DNA from: JAFGGG01 sp964638895
GTDB taxonomy: Bacteria > Spirochaetota > Spirochaetia > SZUA-6 > RPPD01
NCBI GenBank assembly: GCA_964638895.1
Contig: CAZWYY010000005.1
Coordinates: 26,856 to 90,855, forward strand
Direction of reading: 5' to 3'
DNA: 64,000 nucleotides
The position numbers were made by a program, and so were the translations under genes. Of this stretch, positions 1 to 9,026 are shown piece after piece. The notes under the pieces are model-generated. The model was not told where the DNA came from. It did not search any database and saw nothing but the letters and a program-made list of their open reading frames with translations. The first letter of the stretch is position 1. Every line of letters starts with the position of its first letter.

Positions 1-2
1 GG

Positions 3-584
3 CGGGAGATTCCGGCGGTTCCTTTTTCGCTTTCAAGCAAGGATTTTGAGGATGACCTCCTGAAAAAATGCAGGACAACGGAACAAAAGCAGTTTCTGGC
101 CTACGGCTATGATTTCGACGGCAACAACGACACGTATAATTTAAAAAAGGACCTCAGCCTTGACGACCGTGAAAAACTCGGGGCGCTTTTAAAGGTGATC
201 GGGTATAAAAACAAAGGTCCGGTTGAATCTTATTTCCCTGTTATACAGAACCAATCCGTAAGCGGATACGCCCTTAAAATAAACGGAAACGGGTACGGCG
301 GCGCAATGACCATAATCGCGGGGTACAACACTGACGGTTCCATACGGGATGTCAGACTGCTTGACAACAGCGAGACACCCGGGCTGGGCAAAAAGGCCGA
401 AACCGAAGGGTACATGGATAAGTTTATCGGAACCGGCGGCGACAAGCCGGTGCCCGTTATCAAGAATATGCTGGGCGACCAGAAAGAAATCGACGCCGTA
501 ACCGGGGCCTCCATCACCTTTATGGGTATTGCCGATGCGCTGCGCTCGGGTTCGGATTTTGTAAAAAAAATCGAGGGGAAATGA
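3..584 (+). CDS. rnfG: RnfG, FMN-binding subunit of the Rnf complex (5'-truncated by window edge)
   Basis: The frame is open from base 3 without a stop, so the window cuts off the 5' part of the gene, including the N-terminal membrane anchor. The visible 193 residues carry the FMN-binding domain: an ETPGLG motif, then DAVTGAS near the C-terminus, which is the D-x-x-T-G-A-[ST] site where RnfG/NqrC proteins attach FMN covalently through a phosphoester. RnfG is a periplasm-facing subunit of the ferredoxin:NAD+ oxidoreductase that couples electron transfer to ion pumping. It is followed by rnfE with a one-codon overlap (TGA within ATGATG), in the usual order G-E-A-B. Upstream rnfC and rnfD are expected outside the window. 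Confidence 0.93.
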   Translation, partial: REIPAVPFSLSSKDFEDDLLKKCRTTEQKQFLAYGYDFDGNNDTYNLKKDLSLDDREKLGALLKVIGYKNKGPVESYFPVIQNQSVSGYALKINGNGYGGAMTIIAGYNTDGSIRDVRLLDNSETPGLGKKAETEGYMDKFIGTGGDKPVPVIKNMLGDQKEIDAVTGASITFMGIADALRSGSDFVKKIEGK

Positions 585-1216
585 TGCTTAAGCAATTTAC
601 TAATGGTATTTTTAAGGAAAATCCCGTATTTATTATTTTGCTGGGGCTCTGCCCCACACTGGCCGTCTCCACACAGGTGGTAAACGCACTCGGCATGGGC
701 GTGGCCGTTATTTTTGTGCTGCTCGGCTCGAACATGTTTGTTTCGCTTTTAAAGGATTTTATTCCGGAGAAGGTTCGTATCCCCTGTTATATTATTATTA
801 TCGCGTCCTTCGTCACCATTGTCGACCTGGCCATGAGGGCCTACGCTCCGTCTCTCTCCAAGAGCCTGGGTGTGTTCGTACAGCTTATCGTGGTAAACTG
901 CATCATCCTGGGCAGGGCCGAGGCGTTTGCCAGTAAAAATAACCTGAAGAGTTCGGTCATGGACGCCCTGGGTATGGGTGTGGGCTTTACCCTGGCGCTT
1001 ACCCTTATCGCCCTCATCAGGGAGGTCGTGGGTTCAGGTAAAATCACCCTTTTTGCCATACATGCCATCGGGTTCAACGGGGAGATAAATATTCCCTACC
1101 TCAGTGACTCACCCATACGCATGATCGGCTATCCGGCCGGGGCCCTGCTGGTGGTCGGTCTGCTAAAAGCATTATTCAACTGGTTTGAAAGCCGCAACAA
1201 GGGAGCAATAAAATGA
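581..1216 (+). CDS. rnfE: RnfE, integral membrane subunit of the Rnf complex
   Basis: A 211-residue, very hydrophobic protein of the RnfE/NqrD family with about six membrane spans. The LGLCPTLAVS segment early in the protein is typical of RnfE/RnfA. It forms part of the ion-translocating membrane core of Rnf. Two ATGs stand in tandem (581 and 584). A GAGGGG Shine-Dalgarno at 573-578 fits the second slightly better, but the first overlaps the rnfG stop. The 3' end overlaps the start of rnfA, so translational coupling is likely. Length is normal for the family. Confidence 0.95.
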   Translation: MMLKQFTNGIFKENPVFIILLGLCPTLAVSTQVVNALGMGVAVIFVLLGSNMFVSLLKDFIPEKVRIPCYIIIIASFVTIVDLAMRAYAPSLSKSLGVFVQLIVVNCIILGRAEAFASKNNLKSSVMDALGMGVGFTLALTLIALIREVVGSGKITLFAIHAIGFNGEINIPYLSDSPIRMIGYPAGALLVVGLLKALFNWFESRNKGAIK

Positions 1217-1803
1217 GCTATGTGGGCATTATTATCACCTTTGTATTCATCAACAACTTTATTTTCACCCAGTTCCTGGGGCTTTGCCCGTTCATCGGGG
1301 TTTCACGCAGAATAGACTCGGCCGTGGGTATGGGATTCGCCGTTATCTTTGTCATGTCTTTCGCCTCACTGGCTACATGGATCATCTACAACCTGGCGCT
1401 CATACCCCTGAACCTGGACTTTTTACAGACAATCACCTTTGTGCTGGTTATCGCCACCCTGGTGCAACTTGTGGAGATGGTGATTCAAAAGATGTCCCCG
1501 GTGTTATACAAGGCCCTGGGCATCTATCTGCCGCTGATTACCACCAACTGCGCGGTCCTGGGAATCGCGCTGATCGCTGTAAGGAAAAATTACGGGGCTT
1601 TGGAAAGCTTCGTGGCCGGCTTCGCCGCGGGTGTAGGTTTTCTGCTGGCCATTCTGCTTATGTCTTCGATTCGCGAGCGGCTGGATACGGAATGGGTGCC
1701 CAAACCCTTCCGCGGTGTGCCCATAGCCTTCGTCACCGCCGGCCTTATGGCCATGGCCTTTATGGCCTTTGATATGGGCTTGCTGAAGAATTTAATCGGA
1801 TAG
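1213..1803 (+). CDS. rnfA: RnfA, integral membrane subunit of the Rnf complex
   Basis: A 196-residue protein of the RnfA/NqrE family, paralogous to RnfE, with about six hydrophobic helices and the LGLCPFIGVS signature near residue 24 that mirrors LGLCPTLAVS in RnfE. In known Rnf structures the two proteins form an inverted-topology pair whose Cys residues bind a membrane-embedded iron-sulfur cluster. The start ATG overlaps the rnfE stop by four bases (ATGA). It is followed 17 nt later by rnfB. Length and order are standard. Confidence 0.95.
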   Translation: MSYVGIIITFVFINNFIFTQFLGLCPFIGVSRRIDSAVGMGFAVIFVMSFASLATWIIYNLALIPLNLDFLQTITFVLVIATLVQLVEMVIQKMSPVLYKALGIYLPLITTNCAVLGIALIAVRKNYGALESFVAGFAAGVGFLLAILLMSSIRERLDTEWVPKPFRGVPIAFVTAGLMAMAFMAFDMGLLKNLIG

Positions 1804-1820
1804 AGGGGTATATTTTCGAT

Positions 1821-2627
1821 ATGGATATTATACGTATTTTGAGTGCGTTTGCCTCGGTCTCGGTCCTGGGCATTCTGTTCGGGGTGGGGCTGTCGATCGC
1901 CTCCAGGGTCCTGGCCGTTAAAAAAGACGATCTTTTAGAGAAACTTGAGCATGCCCTGCCAGGTCTTAACTGCGGCGCCTGCGGCTTTGCCGGCTGCGCC
2001 TCTTATGCCGGAGAGATTATAGGCGGGGAGACCGCACTCACCCTCTGTACGCCGGGAGGAGACCAGGTGGCGGCGCGTCTTGCGCAGATCCTGGGGGTTG
2101 AGGTTGACCTGGGCGGCAAGGTAAAAATGGTTACCCAGGTTCACTGCCGCGGCGGCAGGGGTATCGCTGCGGAAGCTTTCAATTATAAAGGAATCGAGGA
2201 CTGCGGGGCGCTTTACCTTTTATATGGGGGAAACAAGATTTGCAAATACGGCTGTCTGGGAAAGGGCAGCTGTATCAGGGTATGCCCGGTTAACGCTATC
2301 GACTATGACGATATCGGTCTGGTGTGGGTGGACAAGGACAAATGCATAAGCTGCGGAAAATGTGTGGAGGCATGTCCGACCGGTGTAATGCGGTGGCTGC
2401 CTTATGACGCGGATTATTTTGTGGCCTGCAATTCCACGGACAAAGGGCCGGCTGTGAGAAAATACTGTAAGGTGGGATGTATAGCCTGTAAATTATGTGA
2501 AAAAAAATCACCGGAGGGCGGTTTTGTCGTCGAAAATTTTCTGGCGCGTATAGATTTCAAACAAACAGGAGAACGGGAACAGGCGGCCCTGGCCTGTCCC
2601 ACCAAATGTATTATACAGAACAAATAA
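1821..2627 (+). CDS. rnfB: RnfB, multi-cluster ferredoxin subunit of the Rnf complex
   Basis: 268 residues. An N-terminal membrane helix (about 5-30) is followed by a 4Fe-4S domain with Cys 51, 54, 59 and 76 (CGACGFAGC then CTPGG). A ferredoxin pair follows (Cys 141, 145, 151, 155 and 175, 178, 181, 185), then another Cys-rich stretch (Cys 216, 220, 223, 226). RnfB is thought to take electrons from reduced ferredoxin and pass them into the complex. It is the last rnf gene of the operon here. The GH57 gene begins 10 nt after its stop. Confidence 0.95.
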   Translation: MDIIRILSAFASVSVLGILFGVGLSIASRVLAVKKDDLLEKLEHALPGLNCGACGFAGCASYAGEIIGGETALTLCTPGGDQVAARLAQILGVEVDLGGKVKMVTQVHCRGGRGIAAEAFNYKGIEDCGALYLLYGGNKICKYGCLGKGSCIRVCPVNAIDYDDIGLVWVDKDKCISCGKCVEACPTGVMRWLPYDADYFVACNSTDKGPAVRKYCKVGCIACKLCEKKSPEGGFVVENFLARIDFKQTGEREQAALACPTKCIIQNK

Positions 2628-2637
2628 CTTGTAAAAA

Positions 2638-4617
2638 ATGAAGTCCATTAATCTGATATTCGGGATACATAATCACAAACCCATAGGCTGTGCGGATGCG
2701 GAATTTGAGGATACATATCAGAAATCCTATAAACCTTTTTTAAGTGTTTTGCATGAATATGAAGAGATCCTCGTTACCCTACATTATTCCGGAATCTTAT
2801 TCGAGTGGCTGGAAAACAAGCATCCCGAGTATTTTGTGCTTCTTCGCGAAATGCTGAAAAACAAACAGCTTGAGCTTATCGGCGGCGGGTATTTTGATCC
2901 TATTCTGTCCATGATACCCACCTCGGATAAGCTGGGGCAGATTGAGCTGTTGACCACCTATATTCGGGCCAATTTCGGCAGTCGTCCCCGCGGGTTCTGG
3001 CTTACCGAACAGGAATGGGAACCGGGCCTGGCGCAGATACTTGCCAATTGCGGCATGGAATACCTATTTTTAGACGATACGCTGCTAAAGACCGCCGGGC
3101 TCGACACTGAGAGTATGTACCACAGTTATCTGGCCGAGGACCAGGGTAAAATGATCAATGTGATACCCATCTGCCGGGAACTTTCATCCATGGCTTTTAA
3201 AAGCAAACCCAGGGAGGTTATACGATATATTAAAGATAAAGCGGACGGAAACGGCAGCCGTGTAATCTGCTTCTTTGGCGATGGGGAGAATTGGAAGGGT
3301 AACAATTCCGAGGAATGGTTACGAAAATTCCTGGTACTGCTGCGTGAATATAAACAATCCATTTCACCGATTCATCCGAAAAATTATCTTTTCCGGCAAG
3401 AGGGGAGTAAAAAGATATATCTCCCCCATTACTCAAGCCAGCTTGTACAGAAGTGGATCTTAAACAGGGGAAATACCACAGGGCTGTTTAAATCCTCATA
3501 TTATCAGGCCAAGGGGTTTAAGCACTTTTTTTCCATGTATCCCGAGAGCAATCTAATGTACAGCAAGATGCTGTATACGCACATCCTGGTCAACCAGGTG
3601 AGGGGTGATAAATACAAGAAAAAGGCATCAAAAGAGGAGCTTTGGAAGGCACAGTGTAATTACGCGTACTGGCCCGGGAAATTCATGGGTATCTACTCGC
3701 ACCGGCTACGCAAGGCGGTGTACCGGAACCTGATCACCGCGGAAAAAGGCACAAGGACGGCGGGGATATTTCTCACCTCGATTATTTCTACGGATTTTGA
3801 TATGGACGGCGAAAACGAGTTTTTGTATCAGGGAACGGTTATGAACGTGTATATTCATAGGCGAAGCGGCGCGGTTTTCGAGCTTGACTATATTCCCGCA
3901 TATTGGAACTATCTGGACACCGTGGCCAGAACAAGGGAGTTATATCATACACCACAGGACTGGAGATACGCCAGGGACTGGTATTCCCGTAACGCCTTTA
4001 TGGATCACTTCATCGAATCCAAAACAACGATCGATGATTTTGATTCCATGCGGTTCCAGGAGTTGGGAAATTTTATTAATCATAAGTATGATCTGGTTGA
4101 CTTGGACCGGGAAAAAAATATAGTCATTCTCAGAAGGGAAGGCACGGTAAAGACAGGCGGCAGGAGCCGGCAGGTATACCTGCAAAAGAAATACTGGATC
4201 AAGAAAAATTCCATCCAGGTCAGTTATTCCATAACAAATGCTTCAGCCGCGCCCCTGGAAACCATGTTTGCCGTTGAGAGCAACCTGTCCTTTGCCCTGT
4301 CGGACAAACGAAACGTACAGATCAGTATCCCGCGGGGAAAAAGCTCAAAAAGGATCTATGAAAAGAAGTGTGAGATCGGTATGATAAAGCAGGTTGCCAT
4401 CGAAGACAAGTCAAACGGCGTTGCGCTTACCTTTAACGCGGACAAGGATTTTACCCTCTGGAGTCTGCCGGTGGAAACCGTATACCGCGAAAAAAAGAAG
4501 TGCACCAAATTTTACCAATCTTCCTGTTTCCTTACCATCTGGCCCGTTTGCATTGAACCCGGAGAGGAATGGAGTTCCGATCTGGTGTTGAGCGTAAGTA
4601 AATCAAAAACTGCTTGA
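2638..4617 (+). CDS. GH57 4-alpha-glucanotransferase / alpha-amylase family protein
   Basis: 659 residues with the five-region pattern of glycoside hydrolase family 57: HNHKP at 11-15, GGGYFDP at 82-88, GFWLTEQEWEP at 119-129 and FFGDGENWKG at 212-221. By alignment with the Thermococcus litoralis enzyme (nucleophile E123, acid/base D214), the catalytic pair here is Glu124 and Asp215. The C-terminal half is the beta-rich DUF1926-like region of this subgroup. The predicted role is alpha-1,4-glucan remodelling in the cytoplasm (no signal peptide). No Shine-Dalgarno precedes the ATG, which lies 10 nt after rnfB, so coupled translation or a weak own promoter is possible. Its 3' end overlaps the convergent gene by 15 nt. 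Whether it is hydrolase or transferase cannot be told from sequence. Confidence 0.88.
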   Translation: MKSINLIFGIHNHKPIGCADAEFEDTYQKSYKPFLSVLHEYEEILVTLHYSGILFEWLENKHPEYFVLLREMLKNKQLELIGGGYFDPILSMIPTSDKLGQIELLTTYIRANFGSRPRGFWLTEQEWEPGLAQILANCGMEYLFLDDTLLKTAGLDTESMYHSYLAEDQGKMINVIPICRELSSMAFKSKPREVIRYIKDKADGNGSRVICFFGDGENWKGNNSEEWLRKFLVLLREYKQSISPIHPKNYLFRQEGSKKIYLPHYSSQLVQKWILNRGNTTGLFKSSYYQAKGFKHFFSMYPESNLMYSKMLYTHILVNQVRGDKYKKKASKEELWKAQCNYAYWPGKFMGIYSHRLRKAVYRNLITAEKGTRTAGIFLTSIISTDFDMDGENEFLYQGTVMNVYIHRRSGAVFELDYIPAYWNYLDTVARTRELYHTPQDWRYARDWYSRNAFMDHFIESKTTIDDFDSMRFQELGNFINHKYDLVDLDREKNIVILRREGTVKTGGRSRQVYLQKKYWIKKNSIQVSYSITNASAAPLETMFAVESNLSFALSDKRNVQISIPRGKSSKRIYEKKCEIGMIKQVAIEDKSNGVALTFNADKDFTLWSLPVETVYREKKKCTKFYQSSCFLTIWPVCIEPGEEWSSDLVLSVSKSKTA

Positions 4618-5838
4618 GTTGATCTTTTTAAAACAGATATCCAGCCAGGGCTGCACGTCGGTGTAATAAAAATCCTGGGCCAGCAAAAACTCTAGAAACG
4701 CCCTGCGGTATTGCTTCTGGAAATAATATGCCTGCGCCAGGTAGTAATGCGCGCGGCACTCAAGCTCGGGTGTGTGACGGATACTTAAGAATCCCTTTAA
4801 CTGCAGCTCGCTTTCCTCATAATGTCCGGAGACAAGAGATGTGTTGATGATTGATTTCAGGGTGTTGGCCTCGCCGCTCGCGTTTTCCGTCTTATCCACG
4901 GAAAGGATCTCAGTAGTCGGTTCCGCGGTGGGGAATTTATCCATTGCCGTGGTCAGTACATGTACTGCGGATTCTGTTGAGGGCTTGAGTGCTTTTTTAT
5001 TGGGAAGCAGCAGCGGTTTGGGGGTTTCCAGTTCAACGCCTGTTTCAATGCCCCAGAGTATGTTTAACGTGGGCAGGGGAAAGGATCTTTTATATGACTG
5101 GGGAATCCCGAGTGTTGAGGATGAAATGGGAATTTGAACCGGTTCCTTTAAACTATTTTGACCCAATGTCAGGGTAACCGCGCCGGTTTTTACCAGATCG
5201 GCGTCAAGCAGGGCATAATAATAATCAACCCCGGCTATAGGGACGTCCGTAAAAGAGGTAACCCCTGAGTTCATGGTCTGGGAGAATGAGGCCTTTAAGA
5301 TATCCGCAGCCGAATAAATAGGCTGGGTGCTGCGGTAGATTATCAGGCTGCGCCCGGATTTTGAACTGGTAAACGTGAGGATTACCTTATTATGATTTAC
5401 CGCGGCCTTTAAATTGGTGACAATGGCCGCGTTCTTCTGCTCGGACCCGGTAAGTGAAATGACAGTCGCGATTGTTGTTTTGTTGCGGTAAGGGATAAAG
5501 ATCGTATATACCTGACCGTTTTTATCCTGTATCAGCACGGCATAGTAATATTCGGCGTCTATCTCCTTTGGAGAATCGGTATACGATTCAACGTCCTGTC
5601 CCACAGTGGCAATAAGTTCGGCCTGCTTATAATCGGCATCGGTGATCTCTTTGGTATAGCGATAAATCAGTTTTTTGCCTTGTATGTCATGGGAGTTTTT
5701 CCAGGTAAGGATGATCTGCGTGCCTTCCGCTACGGCCTTCAAACGGGAGACAAAGGGAGCGAACACCGTATTTTTTTCCTGCTGGCAGAAAAGCATGGAA
5801 GCGGTCAGTAAAAATATCATCAGAAAAATCTTTTTCAT
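4603..5838 (-). CDS. exported fibronectin-III-like / TPR protein (spirochaete envelope protein)
   Basis: 411 residues from ATG at 5838, chosen because it begins a good signal sequence (MKKIFLMIFLLTASMLFCQQ); a Cys at the cleavage region might make it a lipoprotein. Two beta-rich repeats follow, each with a TW-x-N/TFTSSKSG strand and a YYYA-L element, resembling fibronectin type III domains. A low-complexity linker then leads to a C-terminal TPR-like pair (AHYYLAQAYYFQKQYRRAFLEF). The product is probably periplasmic and protein-binding; no enzymatic motif is visible. It is divergent from the adenylate cyclase and has its own promoter 5848-5877, only 9 nt from the ATG. Confidence 0.72.
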   Translation of the reverse strand: MKKIFLMIFLLTASMLFCQQEKNTVFAPFVSRLKAVAEGTQIILTWKNSHDIQGKKLIYRYTKEITDADYKQAELIATVGQDVESYTDSPKEIDAEYYYAVLIQDKNGQVYTIFIPYRNKTTIATVISLTGSEQKNAAIVTNLKAAVNHNKVILTFTSSKSGRSLIIYRSTQPIYSAADILKASFSQTMNSGVTSFTDVPIAGVDYYYALLDADLVKTGAVTLTLGQNSLKEPVQIPISSSTLGIPQSYKRSFPLPTLNILWGIETGVELETPKPLLLPNKKALKPSTESAVHVLTTAMDKFPTAEPTTEILSVDKTENASGEANTLKSIINTSLVSGHYEESELQLKGFLSIRHTPELECRAHYYLAQAYYFQKQYRRAFLEFLLAQDFYYTDVQPWLDICFKKINSSSF

Positions 5839-5847
5839 CCCGTTTTT

Positions 5848-5877
5848 ATTGTAATCGGTAAATTCAAGGTGTGTCCA
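5848..5877 (-). promoter_or_regulatory. sigma-70-type promoter, near-leaderless
   Basis: On the minus strand TGGACA (5877-5872), an 18-nt spacer, then TACAAT (5853-5848). The ATG at 5838 follows only 9 nt after the -10, so transcription would begin at or next to the start codon. No Shine-Dalgarno is present. Confidence 0.5.
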
Positions 5878-5973
5878 TAGCAAAAAGATGTATTAATCAT
5901 GCTAAAGCACCAATGCCGAAAAGACCGTTATATTAAATATAGCGTGTGTGGCATTGAATATCTTGTTTTGAAA

Positions 5974-6002
5974 TTGCATAATACCGGGCGATACGCTAAG
6001 AT
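5974..6002 (+). promoter_or_regulatory. sigma-70-type promoter, leaderless arrangement
   Basis: TTGCAT (5974-5979), 17-nt spacer, TAAGAT (5997-6002). Six bases separate the -10 from the ATG at 6009, which places the expected transcription start on the ATG itself. No SD is seen. Confidence 0.45.
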
Positions 6003-6008
6003 ATAAGT

Positions 6009-7667
6009 ATGAAAATCCGTACCAAGATTATTGCGGTTGTTCTTCCCATTCTGTTTGTTACTCTGGGTATATCAGGGCTATGGGCATACCTTTCCGCAAC
6101 GTCGGGCATCACCAAAATAGCCCTTGAGTTATTGGTAAACAAGGTCGAGGTGTTGCAAAAGGAAGCGGATAAACAGTGGTCATACGTGGAGGATCTTGAT
6201 TACAAAAAGAATCCGGAGTATATAGACGTTACCAAGGCCGGCATCACCTTGTTTGCCATCAATATGATTAAAAGCAAAACTGAACTGATCTTCGCCTTTG
6301 ATGAAAATGTAAATATAACCATGCAAAGCAGCAAGATCACGCTGCTGGGTAATGAGAAAAAATATCTACAAGACCTGTTTTCATCAAAATCCAAAGACCT
6401 GCAGGAGTTCAGCCTGGGAGGCGTGGACAGGGTGGGTATGGGATTTTATTTTGAGCCCTTCAAATGGTATTTTATGGTTTCCCAGGAAAAGAAAATATTC
6501 TACCAGGATGTGGATAGGATTACCTGGCAGACCGGAATCCTTTTGGTATCTTCCTGTGCCCTGGCCTTTGTAATTCTTTTTTTAATCATAAATTATCTTA
6601 TCAAACCATTGATCGGCTTACGGGACACCATGCGTGACATCATCAGCTCGGGCAATCTGGATAAAAGGGTGCCGGTTGAGTTTCATGATGAAACCGGCCA
6701 GTTGGCCCACACCTTTAATATTATGGTGCAGGAGCTGGAAAAGGCCTATAATCAGATTAAAACTTATGCCTTTCAGGCCGTGCTCGCCCAGAAAAAAGAA
6801 TCGAGGGTCCGCAATATCTTCCAGAAATACGTGCCGCAGGAGCTGATAGACCGCTTTTACGAACACCCCGAATCCATGCTTGTAGGCGACAACCGGGTGC
6901 TGGCCGTGTTGTTTTCCGATATACGTGGTTTCACCTCCATAGCCGAATCCATGTTGCCCGATGAGATGGTCAACTCATTAAACCGCTATTTTTCGGTGAT
7001 GGTGGATATCATTATGAAGCGAAAAGGCATTGTGGATAAATATATCGGAGACGCGATCATGGCCTTTTTCGGCGCGCCGGTAAAACACGAAGATGACGCC
7101 TACCAGGCCCTGCTGGCCGCGCTTGAGATGACGGAGGGGTTGAAGGATTTTAATAAAGAACAGGCGGCCGCCGGTAAACCGTCTTTCCACATCGGCATTG
7201 GCCTGAACTATGGTGTGGTAACCGTCGGAAATATAGGCACGGAAAAAAAGATGGAGTATACGGTGATAGGGGACATGGTGAATCTGGCCTCGCGCCTGGA
7301 GGGCCTTACCAAGTATTACAAACAGGAGATCATCGTATCGGAAAGCATAGTACGCAAGGCCAAGGACAAGCTTCCGTTTCGCCTGCTTGATACGGTAGCG
7401 GTAAAGGGCAAAAAGGAAGGGGTGAAGATATTTTCGGCCAAAAGCGCACTGACACCGGAGGAAAAAGAGGCCTGGGAGATCAACGATGTCGCTTTTACCC
7501 ATTTCTACAACCGTGAGTTTAAACAGGCCGCGGAGCTGTTTAAAAGAGTCGGCTCCATGATCAAGGAAGATTATGCGTCCGAACTCCTCTATAAACGCTG
7601 CAGCGAGCTGCTGGAAAATCCGCCCGCCGGATCGTGGAACGGGATACGGGTTATGGATATAAAATAG
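6009..7667 (+). CDS. membrane adenylate/guanylate cyclase, class III, with HAMP domain
   Basis: 552 residues. An N-terminal membrane helix (about 7-30), a periplasmic sensor region of about 150 residues, a second helix (about 175-198), a HAMP linker and a short coiled coil lead into a class III nucleotide cyclase domain beginning near residue 295. The two metal-binding Asp residues are in FSDIRGFT and GDAIMAFFG. The EYTVIGDMVNLASRLE segment carries the typical transition-state and substrate residues, consistent with cAMP formation. A short helical tail with a TPR-like pattern ends the protein. Ligand unknown. The start is the ATG 6 nt downstream of a -10 box; no SD is present. Confidence 0.9.
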   Translation: MKIRTKIIAVVLPILFVTLGISGLWAYLSATSGITKIALELLVNKVEVLQKEADKQWSYVEDLDYKKNPEYIDVTKAGITLFAINMIKSKTELIFAFDENVNITMQSSKITLLGNEKKYLQDLFSSKSKDLQEFSLGGVDRVGMGFYFEPFKWYFMVSQEKKIFYQDVDRITWQTGILLVSSCALAFVILFLIINYLIKPLIGLRDTMRDIISSGNLDKRVPVEFHDETGQLAHTFNIMVQELEKAYNQIKTYAFQAVLAQKKESRVRNIFQKYVPQELIDRFYEHPESMLVGDNRVLAVLFSDIRGFTSIAESMLPDEMVNSLNRYFSVMVDIIMKRKGIVDKYIGDAIMAFFGAPVKHEDDAYQALLAALEMTEGLKDFNKEQAAAGKPSFHIGIGLNYGVVTVGNIGTEKKMEYTVIGDMVNLASRLEGLTKYYKQEIIVSESIVRKAKDKLPFRLLDTVAVKGKKEGVKIFSAKSALTPEEKEAWEINDVAFTHFYNREFKQAAELFKRVGSMIKEDYASELLYKRCSELLENPPAGSWNGIRVMDIK

Positions 7668-7683
7668 ATTCCCGGATGCCCGT

Positions 7684-7718
7684 CGGGCTCGGCCCGGCCC
7701 TAATTAATTTGTTTTTTT
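7684..7718 (+). terminator. possible intrinsic terminator after the cyclase gene
   Basis: CGGGC-TCG-GCCCG forms a 5-bp GC hairpin (7684-7696). The T7 run (7712-7718) lies 15 nt further on, farther than in a classical terminator, so this is tentative. Confidence 0.35.
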
Positions 7719-7763
7719 AGGCATTTATGCTAAAATTAACTATATAGAGATTAGTATACGATA

Positions 7764-9026
7764 ATGGTGTTTATGCGAAAAAAAATAATGGTCTTCGGCT
7801 GCATGATGACATGTCTCATGCTTATCCCGAATGGAATCCTCCTGGCACAGGCGCCCGTGCCTTATCGGGTTTCCGTTTTTTCGGACGTACGTATGCAGTC
7901 CGAAGCGGACAACAACACTTACCGGTCGGTGTTGGCCAGAAACATAACAACAGAACTGGAGAGCAAGGGATACGGAACGGTTCCAGGAGGAGAGTTTTCC
8001 CTTATTTTTCCGGGCCGTGAGCTGCCGGCACAGGGTATGCCTCCCGCCGACGTGGTGAATAGTATGAAGCGGCAGGCCGCTTCCCAGTTGAGTTCGTACT
8101 TCTGCCTGGTGCGCTATGTCCAGCAGGCACAGAGGGTTGAGTTAAGCGTGTATTTCTGGAACAGAAACGGCGGACTGATCATTTCGTATTCCACACAGGA
8201 TGCCGCCGGACTGGCGGTGTATAACAGGTTGAACACGGCCGTTGGGATGTTTATTAATAAAGCCGGGCAGGGGAAAAGTACGGAGATCGCCGGTGGAGGG
8301 GGCGGGTCTGCGGAAGCGACGCGGTATGTAAAGGAAATAATACTCTACTCAAAGGATGAAGGGGCGGAAATCTGGCTTAAAGGCAAGGAAAAACTGGGTG
8401 TGATAAAAAACGGCCAGCTCATTCTGCCGTATATGCCGCTGGCGATTGGTTCGGTCATTGAGATAGAAAAAAAGAAAACGGGCAATTACGACTCTTCGGA
8501 AACACTCACCCTGGCGCAGGAGAAAAATGAAATCACCCTCGCGCCCATGGAACGAATTTATGGCTCCGGGCTGTTTTTTACATGGACCACCGGCCAGTTT
8601 ATCGGGCTGGGCGTGGGATATATGGGAAACGTGAATGAACGTTATGTTTATTGGGGCGTGGAAAACTACTTTTTCTTACAGGCAAGCACGACAAAGGATA
8701 TGCGCCCCGTATTCCATGATGACATACGAGGATTTGTGCTCATCAAATACCGCTTCGCCGAGGGGTTTCCTTTCACCATAAGCTACTCCTATGGTCTGGG
8801 CGTGATTTTTTCCCTGCTCGATGCGCAAGATTCACCATTGTTCACGGATTTCTATATAAATCCGGCCAATCTGCACCTGGAGTACGAAGTGAACGATTAC
8901 GTGTTGTTCCTGCGTATTGAATATAAGATCGCCCTGGGCCTGGGGCGCAACCTGTTGGGCGCGGATCTCATCAGTCTCGCGGACGGGCTTCCATTGTTTA
9001 CATTGGGGGTGATAACACGATGGTAA
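7764..9026 (+). CDS. exported protein with PEGA-like segment and probable outer-membrane barrel
   Basis: 420 residues of no family I can name. A signal peptide ends near ILLAQA. The next 150 residues resemble a periplasmic alpha/beta domain (surface FSDVRM...ARNITTELESKGY), then a Gly/Ala linker, a PEGA-like beta segment around residues 195-250, and finally alternating aromatic beta strands (about 265-420) ending in a terminal Trp, as in a small outer-membrane barrel. A second ATG at 7773 gives a more typical signal sequence (MRKKIMVF) and may be the true start; neither has an SD. The 3' end overlaps the next gene by 7 nt, implying coupled expression. Confidence 0.65.
   Translation: MVFMRKKIMVFGCMMTCLMLIPNGILLAQAPVPYRVSVFSDVRMQSEADNNTYRSVLARNITTELESKGYGTVPGGEFSLIFPGRELPAQGMPPADVVNSMKRQAASQLSSYFCLVRYVQQAQRVELSVYFWNRNGGLIISYSTQDAAGLAVYNRLNTAVGMFINKAGQGKSTEIAGGGGGSAEATRYVKEIILYSKDEGAEIWLKGKEKLGVIKNGQLILPYMPLAIGSVIEIEKKKTGNYDSSETLTLAQEKNEITLAPMERIYGSGLFFTWTTGQFIGLGVGYMGNVNERYVYWGVENYFFLQASTTKDMRPVFHDDIRGFVLIKYRFAEGFPFTISYSYGLGVIFSLLDAQDSPLFTDFYINPANLHLEYEVNDYVLFLRIEYKIALGLGRNLLGADLISLADGLPLFTLGVITRW

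Noticed and set aside
1284..1772. Plus-strand frame of 162 codons inside rnfA
   Set aside because: Out-of-frame shadow of rnfA, which has clear family motifs.
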